25,306 nt of DNA from a virus. Positions 16,020 to 23,690 of the stretch are shown one piece after another. The stretch covers positions 1 through 25,306 of the IMG/VR virus record IMGVR_UViG_3300033153_004384. One strand, 5' to 3'. How positions within the stretch are numbered: the first letter of the stretch is position 1; each line of letters starts with the position of its first letter. The notes below the pieces were generated by a model. It did no database searches, was not told the DNA's origin, and saw nothing but the letters and a program-made list of their open reading frames with translations. The position numbers and the translations under genes are program-made.

Positions 16020-16861
16020 TGATATCAATTAATCAATTAATAGATGAATTCTTAACATCAAATGCAGAAAATATAATAGCAGAATATGCACCAGCAACTA
16101 CATATGATACAGCAGATGAAGCAAGAGAATTAACCAGAATATATAAATCTATAGCAAGTGGAAATTTAGGAAACTACCCACCAAATAATATAGATGATTT
16201 TTGGATGGACTGGGAAGCATCTAATGAATATGCAATGCTTGATTTATTTGAAGAGACTACTACAACTTTTGCAGCAAATGGAATTGTAACTTTTAGTCGT
16301 GATAACAAAGAAGTAATAGCAATTGGCGAATTTCAAGCAACCCAGATAACAGTGGAGTATCAAGACGACATAGATGCGGTATTGGATACAGAAACATACG
16401 ACTTTTCATCATTGGGCGATAGAATAGACGGATATAGCTATATTTATGCAGACTTTGTTACATCTCAGTCAGAAGTTGTTTACAAACCACTTCAAAGATT
16501 AGGCACAAAGATAAGAGTTACTTTCAAAAGAGGCGGATTAAGCACATATTGCGGTTTCATGGTTGCTGGAAAATCAACATTTATGGGAAAAACACTAGAT
16601 AATGTCAGTTTCTCAAATAAAAAAATAGGTTTTACTGATAAGCGTGTTGCATCATTTAAAACAATCGTTCCTAAAACCTCACTAATGCTAACTCTTTCAA
16701 ATGGAGATGCTATCAAAGGTGTTCCACTGTTGTTTGTGATAGACCCTAGTGAAAATACCTCTCATCACAACATGGTATCTATAGCTAAAATCACAAAAGT
16801 GAACGGCACAGGCTCTAATAACGAAGAAAATCAAATATCATGGGAACTAACCCAAAACTAA
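16019..16861 (+). CDS. Probable distal tail / minor tail protein
   Basis: The protein has 280 residues. Near residues 52-76 it reads YPPNNIDDFWMDWEASNEYAMLDLF, matching a pattern (Trp, then N-R/E-W/Y-A-M-F/L-D) that recurs in phage distal-tail and carbohydrate-binding proteins. The rest is beta-rich (EVIAIGEFQATQITVEYQDD, TKIRVTFKRGG, ASFKTIVPKTSLMLTLSNGD). A position after the tape measure suits the hub or distal tail complex. The product is inferred from this pattern and location, so the exact role is open. Confidence 0.65.
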   Translation: MISINQLIDEFLTSNAENIIAEYAPATTYDTADEARELTRIYKSIASGNLGNYPPNNIDDFWMDWEASNEYAMLDLFEETTTTFAANGIVTFSRDNKEVIAIGEFQATQITVEYQDDIDAVLDTETYDFSSLGDRIDGYSYIYADFVTSQSEVVYKPLQRLGTKIRVTFKRGGLSTYCGFMVAGKSTFMGKTLDNVSFSNKKIGFTDKRVASFKTIVPKTSLMLTLSNGDAIKGVPLLFVIDPSENTSHHNMVSIAKITKVNGTGSNNEENQISWELTQN

Positions 16862-16870
16862 GGATAATAA

Positions 16871-17632
16871 ATGAGTACAATTACAACAGTAATCGGAGAC
16901 GTAACAGAACCACTAAAAGCTACAGAGGTTGACGCATCAAGTCCAGCATCAATAAGTGCATATGTGGCAAGTCAAGAAGCTCACAATGAAGACATTTCAG
17001 ATAATTTTGTCCCAGAAGTGAATGAAGTTGGCGAACAAATGAACACAGTCGCGAGTGAAGTTAATGACAATGCTGCAGCAGCAGCACAATCCGTAACAGA
17101 TGCAGAAACACAAGTTACTTTAGCTGAAGCAGCAGCAGCTCAATCAGCAGCATCGGCTAACAATCATGGGGCATGGAGTAATTTAACTGGTGCTTTTCCT
17201 ATAGGTGAGTCTGTAACCCATGACGGCGGTGTATGGATTTCAAACATAGCTATATCAGATGTAACTGCAAGTGAGCCAGATAGTGAAAATAGTGACTGGA
17301 CAGACATAAGTATAGATGATGCTGACTTGGCACTAAAGCTAGATAAACAAAACCCAGCAGTTGCGATTCCGGCACTTGAACTAAATCAAGCAAACGGTCT
17401 AAACCAAACAGATACAATGACAGGTGATAAAGAATACACCGATGGCTTATCTGATGGGGATGCTGTTACATTCACGCTTATAAACGGTGGGTATACGCCA
17501 ACATATCCTACAATAGAATGGTGGGATGGCGGAGATGGCACAACCGAGCCTACTCTCGGAACTAAAGACAAGATAGTGTTTTGGAAAGAGGGCAGCACAT
17601 TGTACGGCAAACACATAGGTAGTATAGTATGA
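16871..17632 (+). CDS. Tail fibre protein with coiled coil and carbohydrate-binding module
   Basis: The 253-residue protein has an Ala-rich coiled coil at about residues 50-96 (EVNDNAAAAAQSVTDAETQ). It is followed by GAWSNLTGAFPIGESVTHDGG and VWISN (about 99-125), a Trp-framed pattern like chitin/cellulose-binding type 5/12 modules. A beta-rich C-terminal end (YPTIEWWDGGDGTTEP, KIVFWKEGSTLYGKHIG) resembles a receptor-facing tip. Trimeric fibres are commonly built this way. It overlaps the following gene by four bases (ATGA). Confidence 0.75.
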   Translation: MSTITTVIGDVTEPLKATEVDASSPASISAYVASQEAHNEDISDNFVPEVNEVGEQMNTVASEVNDNAAAAAQSVTDAETQVTLAEAAAAQSAASANNHGAWSNLTGAFPIGESVTHDGGVWISNIAISDVTASEPDSENSDWTDISIDDADLALKLDKQNPAVAIPALELNQANGLNQTDTMTGDKEYTDGLSDGDAVTFTLINGGYTPTYPTIEWWDGGDGTTEPTLGTKDKIVFWKEGSTLYGKHIGSIV

Positions 17633-19425
17633 TACCTTTTCATTTGTTTCCTGATGTTTCTACTGAGGTTACAACAGTAGCACCAGAAGGCACATCATTC
17701 GATGGTGATACAGACTACCTTTCAAGAAGTAGTGACTTTGTAGGGAATACAGATAGTAAGACTTTTACTTTTAGTTGTTTGGTATACAGAGGGCAAGATG
17801 GAATAATAAGCTTTCCTATTAGGTCAAATGGTGGAGCTTTTCGTGTCGATGTTAGAGATACTACTATAAATATCGAGGCATACAATTCGAGCCTATCATT
17901 AATTTTATCATTAACAATTGACGCTTCAATAAGAGATACATGGTCAGAGGTTTTAGTTTCAGGAGATATGAACTCACAAAGTACAATAAAAGCATATCTT
18001 AGTGATGTATCTAACTTTACAATAAATACTTATGTAAATGATACAATAGACTTCACAAGGTCTGATTGGTATATAGGGTCAGGAAATGGTGCTTCAAACT
18101 TTGTAAAAGGCAGACTATCAAACCTATACCTAGACTACACATACAGAGATTTATCAATAGAAGCTAATAGACGTTTATTTATAACAGCAGATGGTAAACC
18201 AGCAGACTGGGCAACACTTGTAGCACTAAACCCTATACTAGCACTACAAATGAAAGATGCAAGTACAGCACACATCAATGATGGTACTGGTGGAAACATG
18301 ACACAAAACGGTACACTTGCTACAGCAGATAGAGGTGCAAATCAAGATAATTGTGTTGCTAGTGAGTTTGATGGGAGTGATGATAGTTTAAGTAATGCTG
18401 ATATTGGAGCTAGTGACGGAAAAGAATTTATTGTATCATTCAACTTCACAGTAGGGACATATAATAAAATATGCGAAATTGGCACAAGTGGTGGACTTCA
18501 TTCAATAACCACTGATACGGATGGTTCTATAGTTTTTACATTCATTGGTCCTCTTGCTTCTTCTGGTACTATTTTTGCGGATACTATCTTTACAGGAAGA
18601 GCCATTGGGACTCAATTAAGCGTTCAGGTAAGTGTTGATCTAACTGACTCCAATAACTATAAAGTCTTTGTAGAGGGTGTAAACATTGCAGTATCAGCTA
18701 CTACATACACTAACGAAACAATAGTTTTTGATAGTCAAAAAATTACACTTCTGGCTAATTATTCTGGCGGTACTTTTTACGCTGGGACAATAGGCGAACT
18801 ATACTTCGACACAACCTACATAGACATAGAAACATCTAATCCTTTCTGGGATACAGACACAAGCAAACCAATTCCAGTAAGAACAGCTATGGCTAACTTA
18901 GGGAGTAACCCTTTAATCTGTATGCCAATAGATGCTAGTAAACCTATTGCTAATTATGGTAGTGGAGGTTCATTCACACTCAATGGTGGCGGTTTACTTG
19001 GTGCTAGAGGTGCTAGTGAGGAGATTTCAAGAGGTGCAGTAGTCGACGGTACTGACTATTTAACAGGTTCTATCTATTGTGAAAGTTTGGTTAAATGGAA
19101 ATCAACAGATGGCGGTGCCACGTGGACACCAACATACGCAAATGCGACAACTGTAACAAATATTGGAAACGGTACAGATAACGGAGTAGTAGCTTTTTAT
19201 ATGGGCTTTAGTGATAATATAAACTGGGCTACAGAATCAAACAAAAACTTAATAACCAATCAAATGGGTTTCCCTCGGACAATGGCTACCGTAATTAGTG
19301 AAAGTGGATGGACTCCTGTTTTAGGTTTAGACTTCAAAGATACTGCAAACTTTGGAGCAAATCTTTACGGAGCAGATTACACAGAGACAGGAACAATCAC
19401 TGCTGGTGCAGATATTGTAGCTTAG
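17629..19425 (+). CDS. Tail fibre / receptor-binding protein with two LamG-like modules
   Basis: This protein of 598 residues carries two concanavalin-like (LamG) modules. Module 1 spans about residues 22-190 (GTSFDGDTDYLSRSSDFVG, then WYIGSGNGASNFVKGRLSN-LYLDYTY). Module 2 spans about 243-395 (SEFDGSDDSLSNADIGASDG, then GTIGELYFDTTY). Each is followed by a similar linker with GKPADWATLVALNPILALQM in the first and PIPVRTAMANLGSNPLICMP in the second, then a Gly-rich end. The C-terminal part (about 480-598) is different and may be the trimerising tip. Such proteins usually bind cell-surface sugars. It starts in an ATGA overlap with the previous gene. Confidence 0.8.
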   Translation: MIPFHLFPDVSTEVTTVAPEGTSFDGDTDYLSRSSDFVGNTDSKTFTFSCLVYRGQDGIISFPIRSNGGAFRVDVRDTTINIEAYNSSLSLILSLTIDASIRDTWSEVLVSGDMNSQSTIKAYLSDVSNFTINTYVNDTIDFTRSDWYIGSGNGASNFVKGRLSNLYLDYTYRDLSIEANRRLFITADGKPADWATLVALNPILALQMKDASTAHINDGTGGNMTQNGTLATADRGANQDNCVASEFDGSDDSLSNADIGASDGKEFIVSFNFTVGTYNKICEIGTSGGLHSITTDTDGSIVFTFIGPLASSGTIFADTIFTGRAIGTQLSVQVSVDLTDSNNYKVFVEGVNIAVSATTYTNETIVFDSQKITLLANYSGGTFYAGTIGELYFDTTYIDIETSNPFWDTDTSKPIPVRTAMANLGSNPLICMPIDASKPIANYGSGGSFTLNGGGLLGARGASEEISRGAVVDGTDYLTGSIYCESLVKWKSTDGGATWTPTYANATTVTNIGNGTDNGVVAFYMGFSDNINWATESNKNLITNQMGFPRTMATVISESGWTPVLGLDFKDTANFGANLYGADYTETGTITAGADIVA

Positions 19426-19440
19426 TAAAAGGAAAAAGAA

Positions 19441-20073
19441 ATGATAACAAAAGACTCAAAATTTGGCTTAGTTGAAAATGGCGAGATACTAAAATATAAT
19501 GTATCTCAAGTCAAAACCGGATTAGGTATAAACTCACCTATAGAAACATACAACAGTAGAGGATGGTATCTCATAGTAGATGCACCGCCAATACTTGAAA
19601 GTTGGCAGACAATGTCTAGTGATTATGTAGTTGATGAGCCTAGCAAGCAAATAGATAAAGTCTATACTGTCACGGATAAATCTGTAGCGGTCTTTGCGAA
19701 AGCAAAGATAGACGAACTTGCTAAAAAATCAAGTGAAGTTGAAGTAGCTGGAATAGATGTCGATGGTTTTGAGGTCGCAACAGATAGAAGCACACAAGCA
19801 TTATTAAACGGTGCTTTTGCTCATTCTGGAAGAAATCCAAACACACCGTTTAGCTTTAAGGGAAAAAATGGATGGGGCACGGTAGATAGTGCAGAAATAT
19901 ATCAGATTAACAATATGGTTGGTGAACACGTTAGAGATACCTTTGACAAAGAGAAGTTGCTCTATGATGCAATAACTGTTATTGCAGATGATGCAATCGC
20001 CACAGATAATGAAAAGCTCATACTCTTGGAAGAATTTGACATTAATGTGGAATGGGATAAGTTATGCGAATAA
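19441..20073 (+). CDS. Tail fibre-associated protein, DUF4376-like
   Basis: The C-terminal half (about residues 95-185) matches DUF4376, an accessory domain of phage tail fibre proteins: GIDVDGFEVATDRSTQALLN, NGWGTVDSAEIYQINNMVGEHVRDTFD. The N-terminal part (YNSRGWYLIVDAPPILESWQTMSSDYVVDE) looks like the connector region of tail-fibre assembly proteins. It starts behind AAAGGAAAAAG and overlaps the next gene by ten bases. It may help fold or attach the fibre encoded just upstream. Confidence 0.8.
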   Translation: MITKDSKFGLVENGEILKYNVSQVKTGLGINSPIETYNSRGWYLIVDAPPILESWQTMSSDYVVDEPSKQIDKVYTVTDKSVAVFAKAKIDELAKKSSEVEVAGIDVDGFEVATDRSTQALLNGAFAHSGRNPNTPFSFKGKNGWGTVDSAEIYQINNMVGEHVRDTFDKEKLLYDAITVIADDAIATDNEKLILLEEFDINVEWDKLCE

Positions 20074-20360
20074 TAGCAACAGAAAACAGAGACTTAGGAG
20101 AATTTGGAAGATTAGTTAACGAGCAAGAATATATCAGCAGCAATGAAACTCTTAAAGATTTATATGTTTTTTGGGGATATGCTAAATATTATGATGATAC
20201 AAAACCACGAAACAAGAAAGGTTGGTGGTTTTATGAAGAGATGGCGCATCCACCAGAGACGATGGTGCTAAAAGATAATGCCTTTTATTGCTCTAAAAAA
20301 GGTCAAGAAACATCAGCTACATGGGAACCAACGGAATGGATACTAGTCGGGCAAGGTTAG
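20064..20360 (+). CDS. Small Trp-rich protein of unknown function
   Basis: This 98-residue protein overlaps the DUF4376 gene and is followed after three bases by a membrane protein gene. It is rich in aromatic residues (YVFWGYAKYYDD, GWWFYEEMAHPPE) and ends ATWEPTEWILVGQG, a pattern found at the ends of small tail-tip or sugar-binding modules. It could belong to the tail fibre group. I recognise no named family. Confidence 0.55.
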   Translation: MRIIATENRDLGEFGRLVNEQEYISSNETLKDLYVFWGYAKYYDDTKPRNKKGWWFYEEMAHPPETMVLKDNAFYCSKKGQETSATWEPTEWILVGQG

Positions 20361-20363
20361 AAA

Positions 20364-20642
20364 ATGGAAAAAGACCCTTTAAAAAGAATAGAGATTCATT
20401 TAGTAGATTTAAGTCATAGATTTAAGTCTATTGGAAAACCTATCTTTTATATGAAAAATATTTTAATCTTCATCCTAAAATATAAAGATTTGTTCACCAA
20501 GGCTGTTTTTATTCTACTGGCATTATGGTATCTTGAATATTATAAAAACAGTATATTGACAGAGGTTAGAGAAATCACAAAAGAACAGGCTGATAGAGTC
20601 GTACAAAAAATAAGATATTCTATCCAGAAAAAAGGTTTATAA
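20364..20642 (+). CDS. Single-helix membrane protein, possible lysis component
   Basis: The 92-residue product has a hydrophobic stretch at about residues 31-60 (KNILIFILKYKDLF then KAVFILLALWYLEYY), flanked by charged segments, with a Lys/Arg-rich end. AAGG precedes the start. It is the first of three small membrane proteins near the M15 peptidase gene, a grouping that suits a holin or related lysis role. There is no sequence signature to prove this. Confidence 0.55.
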   Translation: MEKDPLKRIEIHLVDLSHRFKSIGKPIFYMKNILIFILKYKDLFTKAVFILLALWYLEYYKNSILTEVREITKEQADRVVQKIRYSIQKKGL

Positions 20643-20643
20643 T

Positions 20644-21033
20644 ATGGCTCACTTTGAAGAGAAAGAAATAATATTATCTGTACCAATAACAGGTGATATT
20701 CGTACTACACTAAGTTCTTTAACTTTTCATAGTGATATTGTAAAAGAAACAATTTGTGTGCCTTCAGGATTAAAAACAGATTTAGGCTCAATTCCTAGAG
20801 CGCTACAAGGCATTTTTCCTAAAGATGGTTTGGCTATGTTTGCTTACATATTGCACGACCATTTATACAAGGTTGGAAAATATACCAGAAAACAGAGTGA
20901 TGATATACTAGAAGAAGCTATGAAATTTCTAGGTGTTTCTTGGTGGAGACGTAAAGCAGTTAGAGAAGGTTTAAGAGTTGGTGGCTGGGTAGCTTGGAAT
21001 AAACACAGAAAAGGATTACCATGCATAAAATGA
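20644..21033 (+). CDS. DUF1353 family phage protein
   Basis: This 129-residue protein matches DUF1353: VPSGLKTDLGSIPRALQGIF near residues 39-58, ILHDHLYKVGKYTRKQSDDILEEAM, and SWWRRKAVREGLRVGGWVAW at the end. Conserved Asp, Arg and His-Asp residues suggest a metal-dependent fold, but the function is not known. In many phages it lies near the lysis genes, as here. It is separated from the previous gene by one base and overlaps the next by 13. Confidence 0.88.
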   Translation: MAHFEEKEIILSVPITGDIRTTLSSLTFHSDIVKETICVPSGLKTDLGSIPRALQGIFPKDGLAMFAYILHDHLYKVGKYTRKQSDDILEEAMKFLGVSWWRRKAVREGLRVGGWVAWNKHRKGLPCIK

Positions 21034-21218
21034 GAAAAGCAGAGTTAGGCACAATAGCAACAGCGGTAATTTTAGCGATAATCAGTTCAATAGCAAGTTT
21101 TTATGCTGAAAAAGAATACAACGTGACACTTCACTTTGAAAAGTCTTTTTGTTCAGAAGAAGTTAAAGTGAAGCCGTATCCCGACATTATAATAACAGAC
21201 AAACAAAACATGCTATAA
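21021..21218 (+). CDS. Small membrane protein, possible holin-like
   Basis: The 65-residue product has one hydrophobic segment at about residues 9-28 (LGTIATAVILAIISSIASFY) followed by a charged tail with one Cys (KSFCSEEVKVK). AAGGA at 21011-21015, five bases before ATG 21021, favours this start over ATG 21030, although the latter would give an ATGA overlap. N-terminal helix plus soluble tail resembles some holins, antiholins and inner-membrane spanins. The family is unrecognised. Confidence 0.55.
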   Translation: MHKMRKAELGTIATAVILAIISSIASFYAEKEYNVTLHFEKSFCSEEVKVKPYPDIIITDKQNML

Positions 21219-21251
21219 TAAACAAAAAAGATTCTAAAAGGTATGTCGATA

Positions 21252-21638
21252 ATGACTGAAGGTGAAAAGCAAACACAAGATTTATTTATAGCGTTGGCGA
21301 AATTGGAAAAGACTCAAGAAGCTGCTCTGAAAAACCAAGACATTACGACAGATAATGTGAACAAGCTTGTTACCCACATAGAGAAGCTTCTACCGGTTCA
21401 CACCGACATATCAAACATTAAAAAAATTCTATATTCATTCATTGCAGTAACAATGACTTATATATCATGGAACACATTATTTGTTGTGGAAATGCACGAA
21501 AAGCAATCTAATCTAATAATAGCTTCCGAAGAAATTAAAAAAAAATCAGACGATAATAAAAACCAAATAACATACCTAAAAGGTGCAAAACTAGTCAAGC
21601 CAAAGAGGTATAAAACTAGACAAGCCAAAGAGGTATAA
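21252..21638 (+). CDS. Holin-like membrane protein with coiled coil
   Basis: Residues about 5-60 are an amphipathic helix (LFIALAKLEKTQEAALKNQD, NKLVTHIEKLLPVHTDISNI). A membrane helix follows (ILYSFIAVTMTYISWNTLFVV) and then a Lys-rich tail. ATG 21252 has AAAAGG at 21237-21241, ten bases upstream; the alternative ATG 21243 is only one base from that motif. The size and one-helix layout fit a phage holin or accessory lysis protein. The last 17 residues are encoded by a 25-base tandem duplication that changes the reading frame between copies. Confidence 0.6.
   Translation: MTEGEKQTQDLFIALAKLEKTQEAALKNQDITTDNVNKLVTHIEKLLPVHTDISNIKKILYSFIAVTMTYISWNTLFVVEMHEKQSNLIIASEEIKKKSDDNKNQITYLKGAKLVKPKRYKTRQAKEV
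21587..21636 (+). repeat. 25-base tandem duplication at a gene end
   Basis: Two adjacent copies, 21587-21611 and 21612-21636, differ at one base (CTAGT versus CTAGA). Because 25 is not a multiple of three, copy 1 reads KLVKPKRY and copy 2 reads KTRQAKEV plus the stop. Removing one copy would instead end the gene at TGA overlapping the next ATG (ATGA). Confidence 0.85.
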
Positions 21639-21641
21639 ACA

Positions 21642-22016
21642 ATGAAAAACTATTTTCCTGTTAACGAAACTAAATGCCTTTGCGGTTGTGGTGAGAATAA
21701 TGTATCAGAAGTGTTTAGAATCAAACTAAACAAAACAAGAATAACGGCAGGAGTGCCATTTGTGCCGACATCTTTTTGTAGATGCGAGTCGCATAATAAA
21801 GCAGAGGGCGGTTCAGAAAACTCAGCACACATTTCAAACACTAAAAAAAGTATCAAATGTAAAGCTGTCGACATAAAAGCAACTTCCAGTAGACAAAGAT
21901 ATAGAATTATTCAAGCTGCTATAATAGTAGGCTTTAACAGAATCGGAATTGCTAGAGACTTTATACACTTAGACGATGATACATCAAAAAGCGAAGAAGT
22001 AGTATGGTTGTATTAA
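21642..22016 (+). CDS. M15-type peptidoglycan peptidase (endolysin candidate)
   Basis: The 124-residue enzyme matches the peptidase M15A / D-Ala-D-Ala carboxypeptidase-like fold. Zinc ligands are readable: His63 in SAHI, Asp77 in AVDI and His109 in FIHLDDD, with Asp111 nearby as in the family motif. The N-terminus NETKCLCGCGENN resembles the Cys-rich start of these phage enzymes, and the second Cys pair is at CRCESHN. It would cut peptide cross-links in the cell wall at lysis. It lacks a signal peptide, so release would depend on a holin. It is the last late gene before the convergent early operon. Confidence 0.88.
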   Translation: MKNYFPVNETKCLCGCGENNVSEVFRIKLNKTRITAGVPFVPTSFCRCESHNKAEGGSENSAHISNTKKSIKCKAVDIKATSSRQRYRIIQAAIIVGFNRIGIARDFIHLDDDTSKSEEVVWLY

Positions 22017-22060
22017 TCTTTAAAACAAATTCACAATAATATACTACTTTCAAAAACAAT
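22017..22060. other. Convergent intergenic gap, no structure seen
   Basis: This is the 44-base AT-rich gap between the late and early operons, which run toward each other. No hairpin with a T-run is visible on either strand, so no intrinsic terminator can be assigned. Confidence 0.6.
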
Positions 22061-22618
22061 TTAATGACATACATCAATTATCTCTTTTATTTTTTTCCTA
22101 TAAATTTTTATAACCTCTTGCAACTCTCCGACAGTCCAAGTTTTTAAAGTTGTCTTATTAGCCTCAAGGAACACGACTTGCTCCATCCCGACCTTTTGTA
22201 TCAACCCTAATCTATATTCGCCCACGTTACCGCTTAAATGGTCGTTACAGATATTACATTGTGTATTGATATTTCTTTCATCAAATCTAAGTAATGATGA
22301 TTTACTTCTAGGGATATAATGCCCTGCATGTTCTTGTCTGCCTTTTGAAAAATCGTGAGAGCAGCTTATACAGGGTTTGCCCTTGTCTCTCATTCTGATA
22401 TATTGGTTTACGAGCTTTTGTGCAAGTTGAAGCAATACCGGCTTATCATTTTTTTTAAACTCTCTTAGTGCAACTCTTGCTTCTGTTTTAGCTTCTTTAT
22501 CTTTTTTTTCAACAGCTTTTTTTCCATACTTCAAGCTGCATTCGTAAGAGCATACCATTTGAGAGTTGCTTTTTCTCTCGTACGGTGTTTTACATATTTT
22601 GCATTTAGGCAGTTTCAT
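22061..22618 (-). CDS. ninG: NinG (Rap) recombination protein
   Basis: This protein matches the lambda NinG/Rap family, structure-specific nucleases acting on recombination intermediates. Zinc sites are visible: a first set at Cys6, Cys9, Cys23 and Cys27 (KCKICK, MVCSYEC) and a second at Cys83, Cys86, Cys121 and Cys124 (PCISCSHDF, QCNICNDHL). Between them is HAGHYIPRSKSSLLRFDERNINTQ, the HNH-like core, with the long basic helix in the middle (EKKDKEAKTEARVALREFKK). The length, 185 residues, is close to lambda's 204. The start overlaps the upstream Cys-rich gene by four bases. It ends the minus-strand operon. Confidence 0.93.
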   Translation of the reverse strand: MKLPKCKICKTPYERKSNSQMVCSYECSLKYGKKAVEKKDKEAKTEARVALREFKKNDKPVLLQLAQKLVNQYIRMRDKGKPCISCSHDFSKGRQEHAGHYIPRSKSSLLRFDERNINTQCNICNDHLSGNVGEYRLGLIQKVGMEQVVFLEANKTTLKTWTVGELQEVIKIYRKKIKEIIDVCH

Positions 22619-22836
22619 TTTAAAGGACTCCCATCACTCAGTCTAAACCTGTCAAGACAATCAAAAGGATAAGGCACACTATCCATACAGTAAGCACTAT
22701 CAACTTCATCGACAAATCTATTTTCGGTGTATTGCTCTTTGACTGCTTCATCTTCATAGTTGCCTAACCATCTTCTGCAACCTCTTCTGTGTATACACGT
22801 GTCCTCGTTTATACAATAACTGTAATCATTTTTCAT
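22615..22836 (-). CDS. Cys-rich small early protein
   Basis: This 73-residue protein has five Cys (8, 14, 20, 50, 60), with CINEDTCIHRRGCRRWLGNY, a pattern that suggests a small zinc-binding fold. AAGGAG lies five bases before the start. Its stop overlaps the NinG start (ATGA), so the two are coupled. It may assist nucleic-acid binding, but no named family is recognised. Confidence 0.7.
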   Translation of the reverse strand: MKNDYSYCINEDTCIHRRGCRRWLGNYEDEAVKEQYTENRFVDEVDSAYCMDSVPYPFDCLDRFRLSDGSPLK

Positions 22837-22871
22837 CTTAGCTCCTTTTCAGTATAGTTATCTATAATTTT

Positions 22872-23093
22872 TTATTTATAATTTCTATCTTGCCATGACT
22901 GCTGATGAGATGGCAATCCCGGTCTAATGAACTTACGATAGTACTTTTCGTTAATCTCATCCACTTTAAACTTTTCTTGATCGTCCATTAAGGCAAACAT
23001 TTTATCAAGAATTTCAAAAGCATCTTGTGCATTTGAAACTCCTAGTTTTTTCTGTAGTTTTCTAATCTTGGGGTCAAATTCTTTTTTCGTCAT
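22872..23093 (-). CDS. Small helical early protein, unknown
   Basis: The 73-residue product begins MTKKEFDPKIRKLQKKLGVSN and is mainly helical and charged. AAGGAG sits five bases before ATG, so it is well translated. It lies in the early operon between the Cys-rich protein and a 117-residue protein. Function is not recognised. Confidence 0.65.
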   Translation of the reverse strand: MTKKEFDPKIRKLQKKLGVSNAQDAFEILDKMFALMDDQEKFKVDEINEKYYRKFIRPGLPSHQQSWQDRNYK

Positions 23094-23132
23094 CTAATCT
23101 CCTTTTTAATAAATATAGTAAAGAACTATTTT

Positions 23133-23486
23133 TTAATTGTTTTCGTCTAAAATTTCATTTATTCTAGTTGCTTGGCTAAAGTTTATGCCTAAATTATAAC
23201 TCTGGCTTAGTCTTTTTTGCAAATCACTAATGACAAAATAGCCATCCGCTAATTCAAGTGTCTCATAGAAGTCATAGCCACAATTGTGGTTGCTTAGACC
23301 TTCTTTTTTGTAAGTGGCACCATCTCTACCACTGTCACTTATAATTACATTTACCCGTGCAACTTTAATAACCAAAAATTCTTTTATTTGCTCTCGAAGA
23401 GGAGTACCTCTTTTAACAGAATTCGACAGAGGAATGCCATAAATATTTTTCCCTACCAATGTTTTGAATACCTTATTTTCTATCAT
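23133..23486 (-). CDS. Early protein of 117 residues, unknown
   Basis: The sequence is mixed alpha/beta, with EFLVIKVARVNVIISDSG followed by GLSNHNCGYDFYETLEL and a helical end. AAGG is close to the start, which overlaps the upstream gene by 14 bases. No motif allows assignment. Its place in the replication operon suggests a role in DNA metabolism, host takeover or regulation. Confidence 0.6.
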   Translation of the reverse strand: MIENKVFKTLVGKNIYGIPLSNSVKRGTPLREQIKEFLVIKVARVNVIISDSGRDGATYKKEGLSNHNCGYDFYETLELADGYFVISDLQKRLSQSYNLGINFSQATRINEILDENN

Positions 23487-23688
23487 AACCCTTCACCATA
23501 TCAGCGTTACCGCTGTCCTCAATTTTTGACATTTTTATATTAACACTCATTTGCTCCGATTGCCTCAATAGTATTTTTATTCTTGCTTTAGCTTTTCCAA
23601 TGTTCAAATCATTCAAATCGTCAAATGCTTCGATTAACGAATTGTAGATATTTTTATTAAACTCCTCAAGTTCTTCTTTACTTAACAT
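23473..23688 (-). CDS. Small helical early protein, unknown
   Basis: ATG at 23688 (71 residues) is preferred over TTG 23694 because AGAGG lies nine bases before the ATG but only three before the TTG. The protein is strongly helical and charged (KEELEEFNKNIYNSLIEAFDDLNDLN, IGKAKARIKILLRQSEQ). It follows the upstream gene by two bases and overlaps the next by 14. No family recognised. Confidence 0.6.
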   Translation of the reverse strand: MLSKEELEEFNKNIYNSLIEAFDDLNDLNIGKAKARIKILLRQSEQMSVNIKMSKIEDSGNADMVKGYDRK

Positions 23689-23690
23689 TT

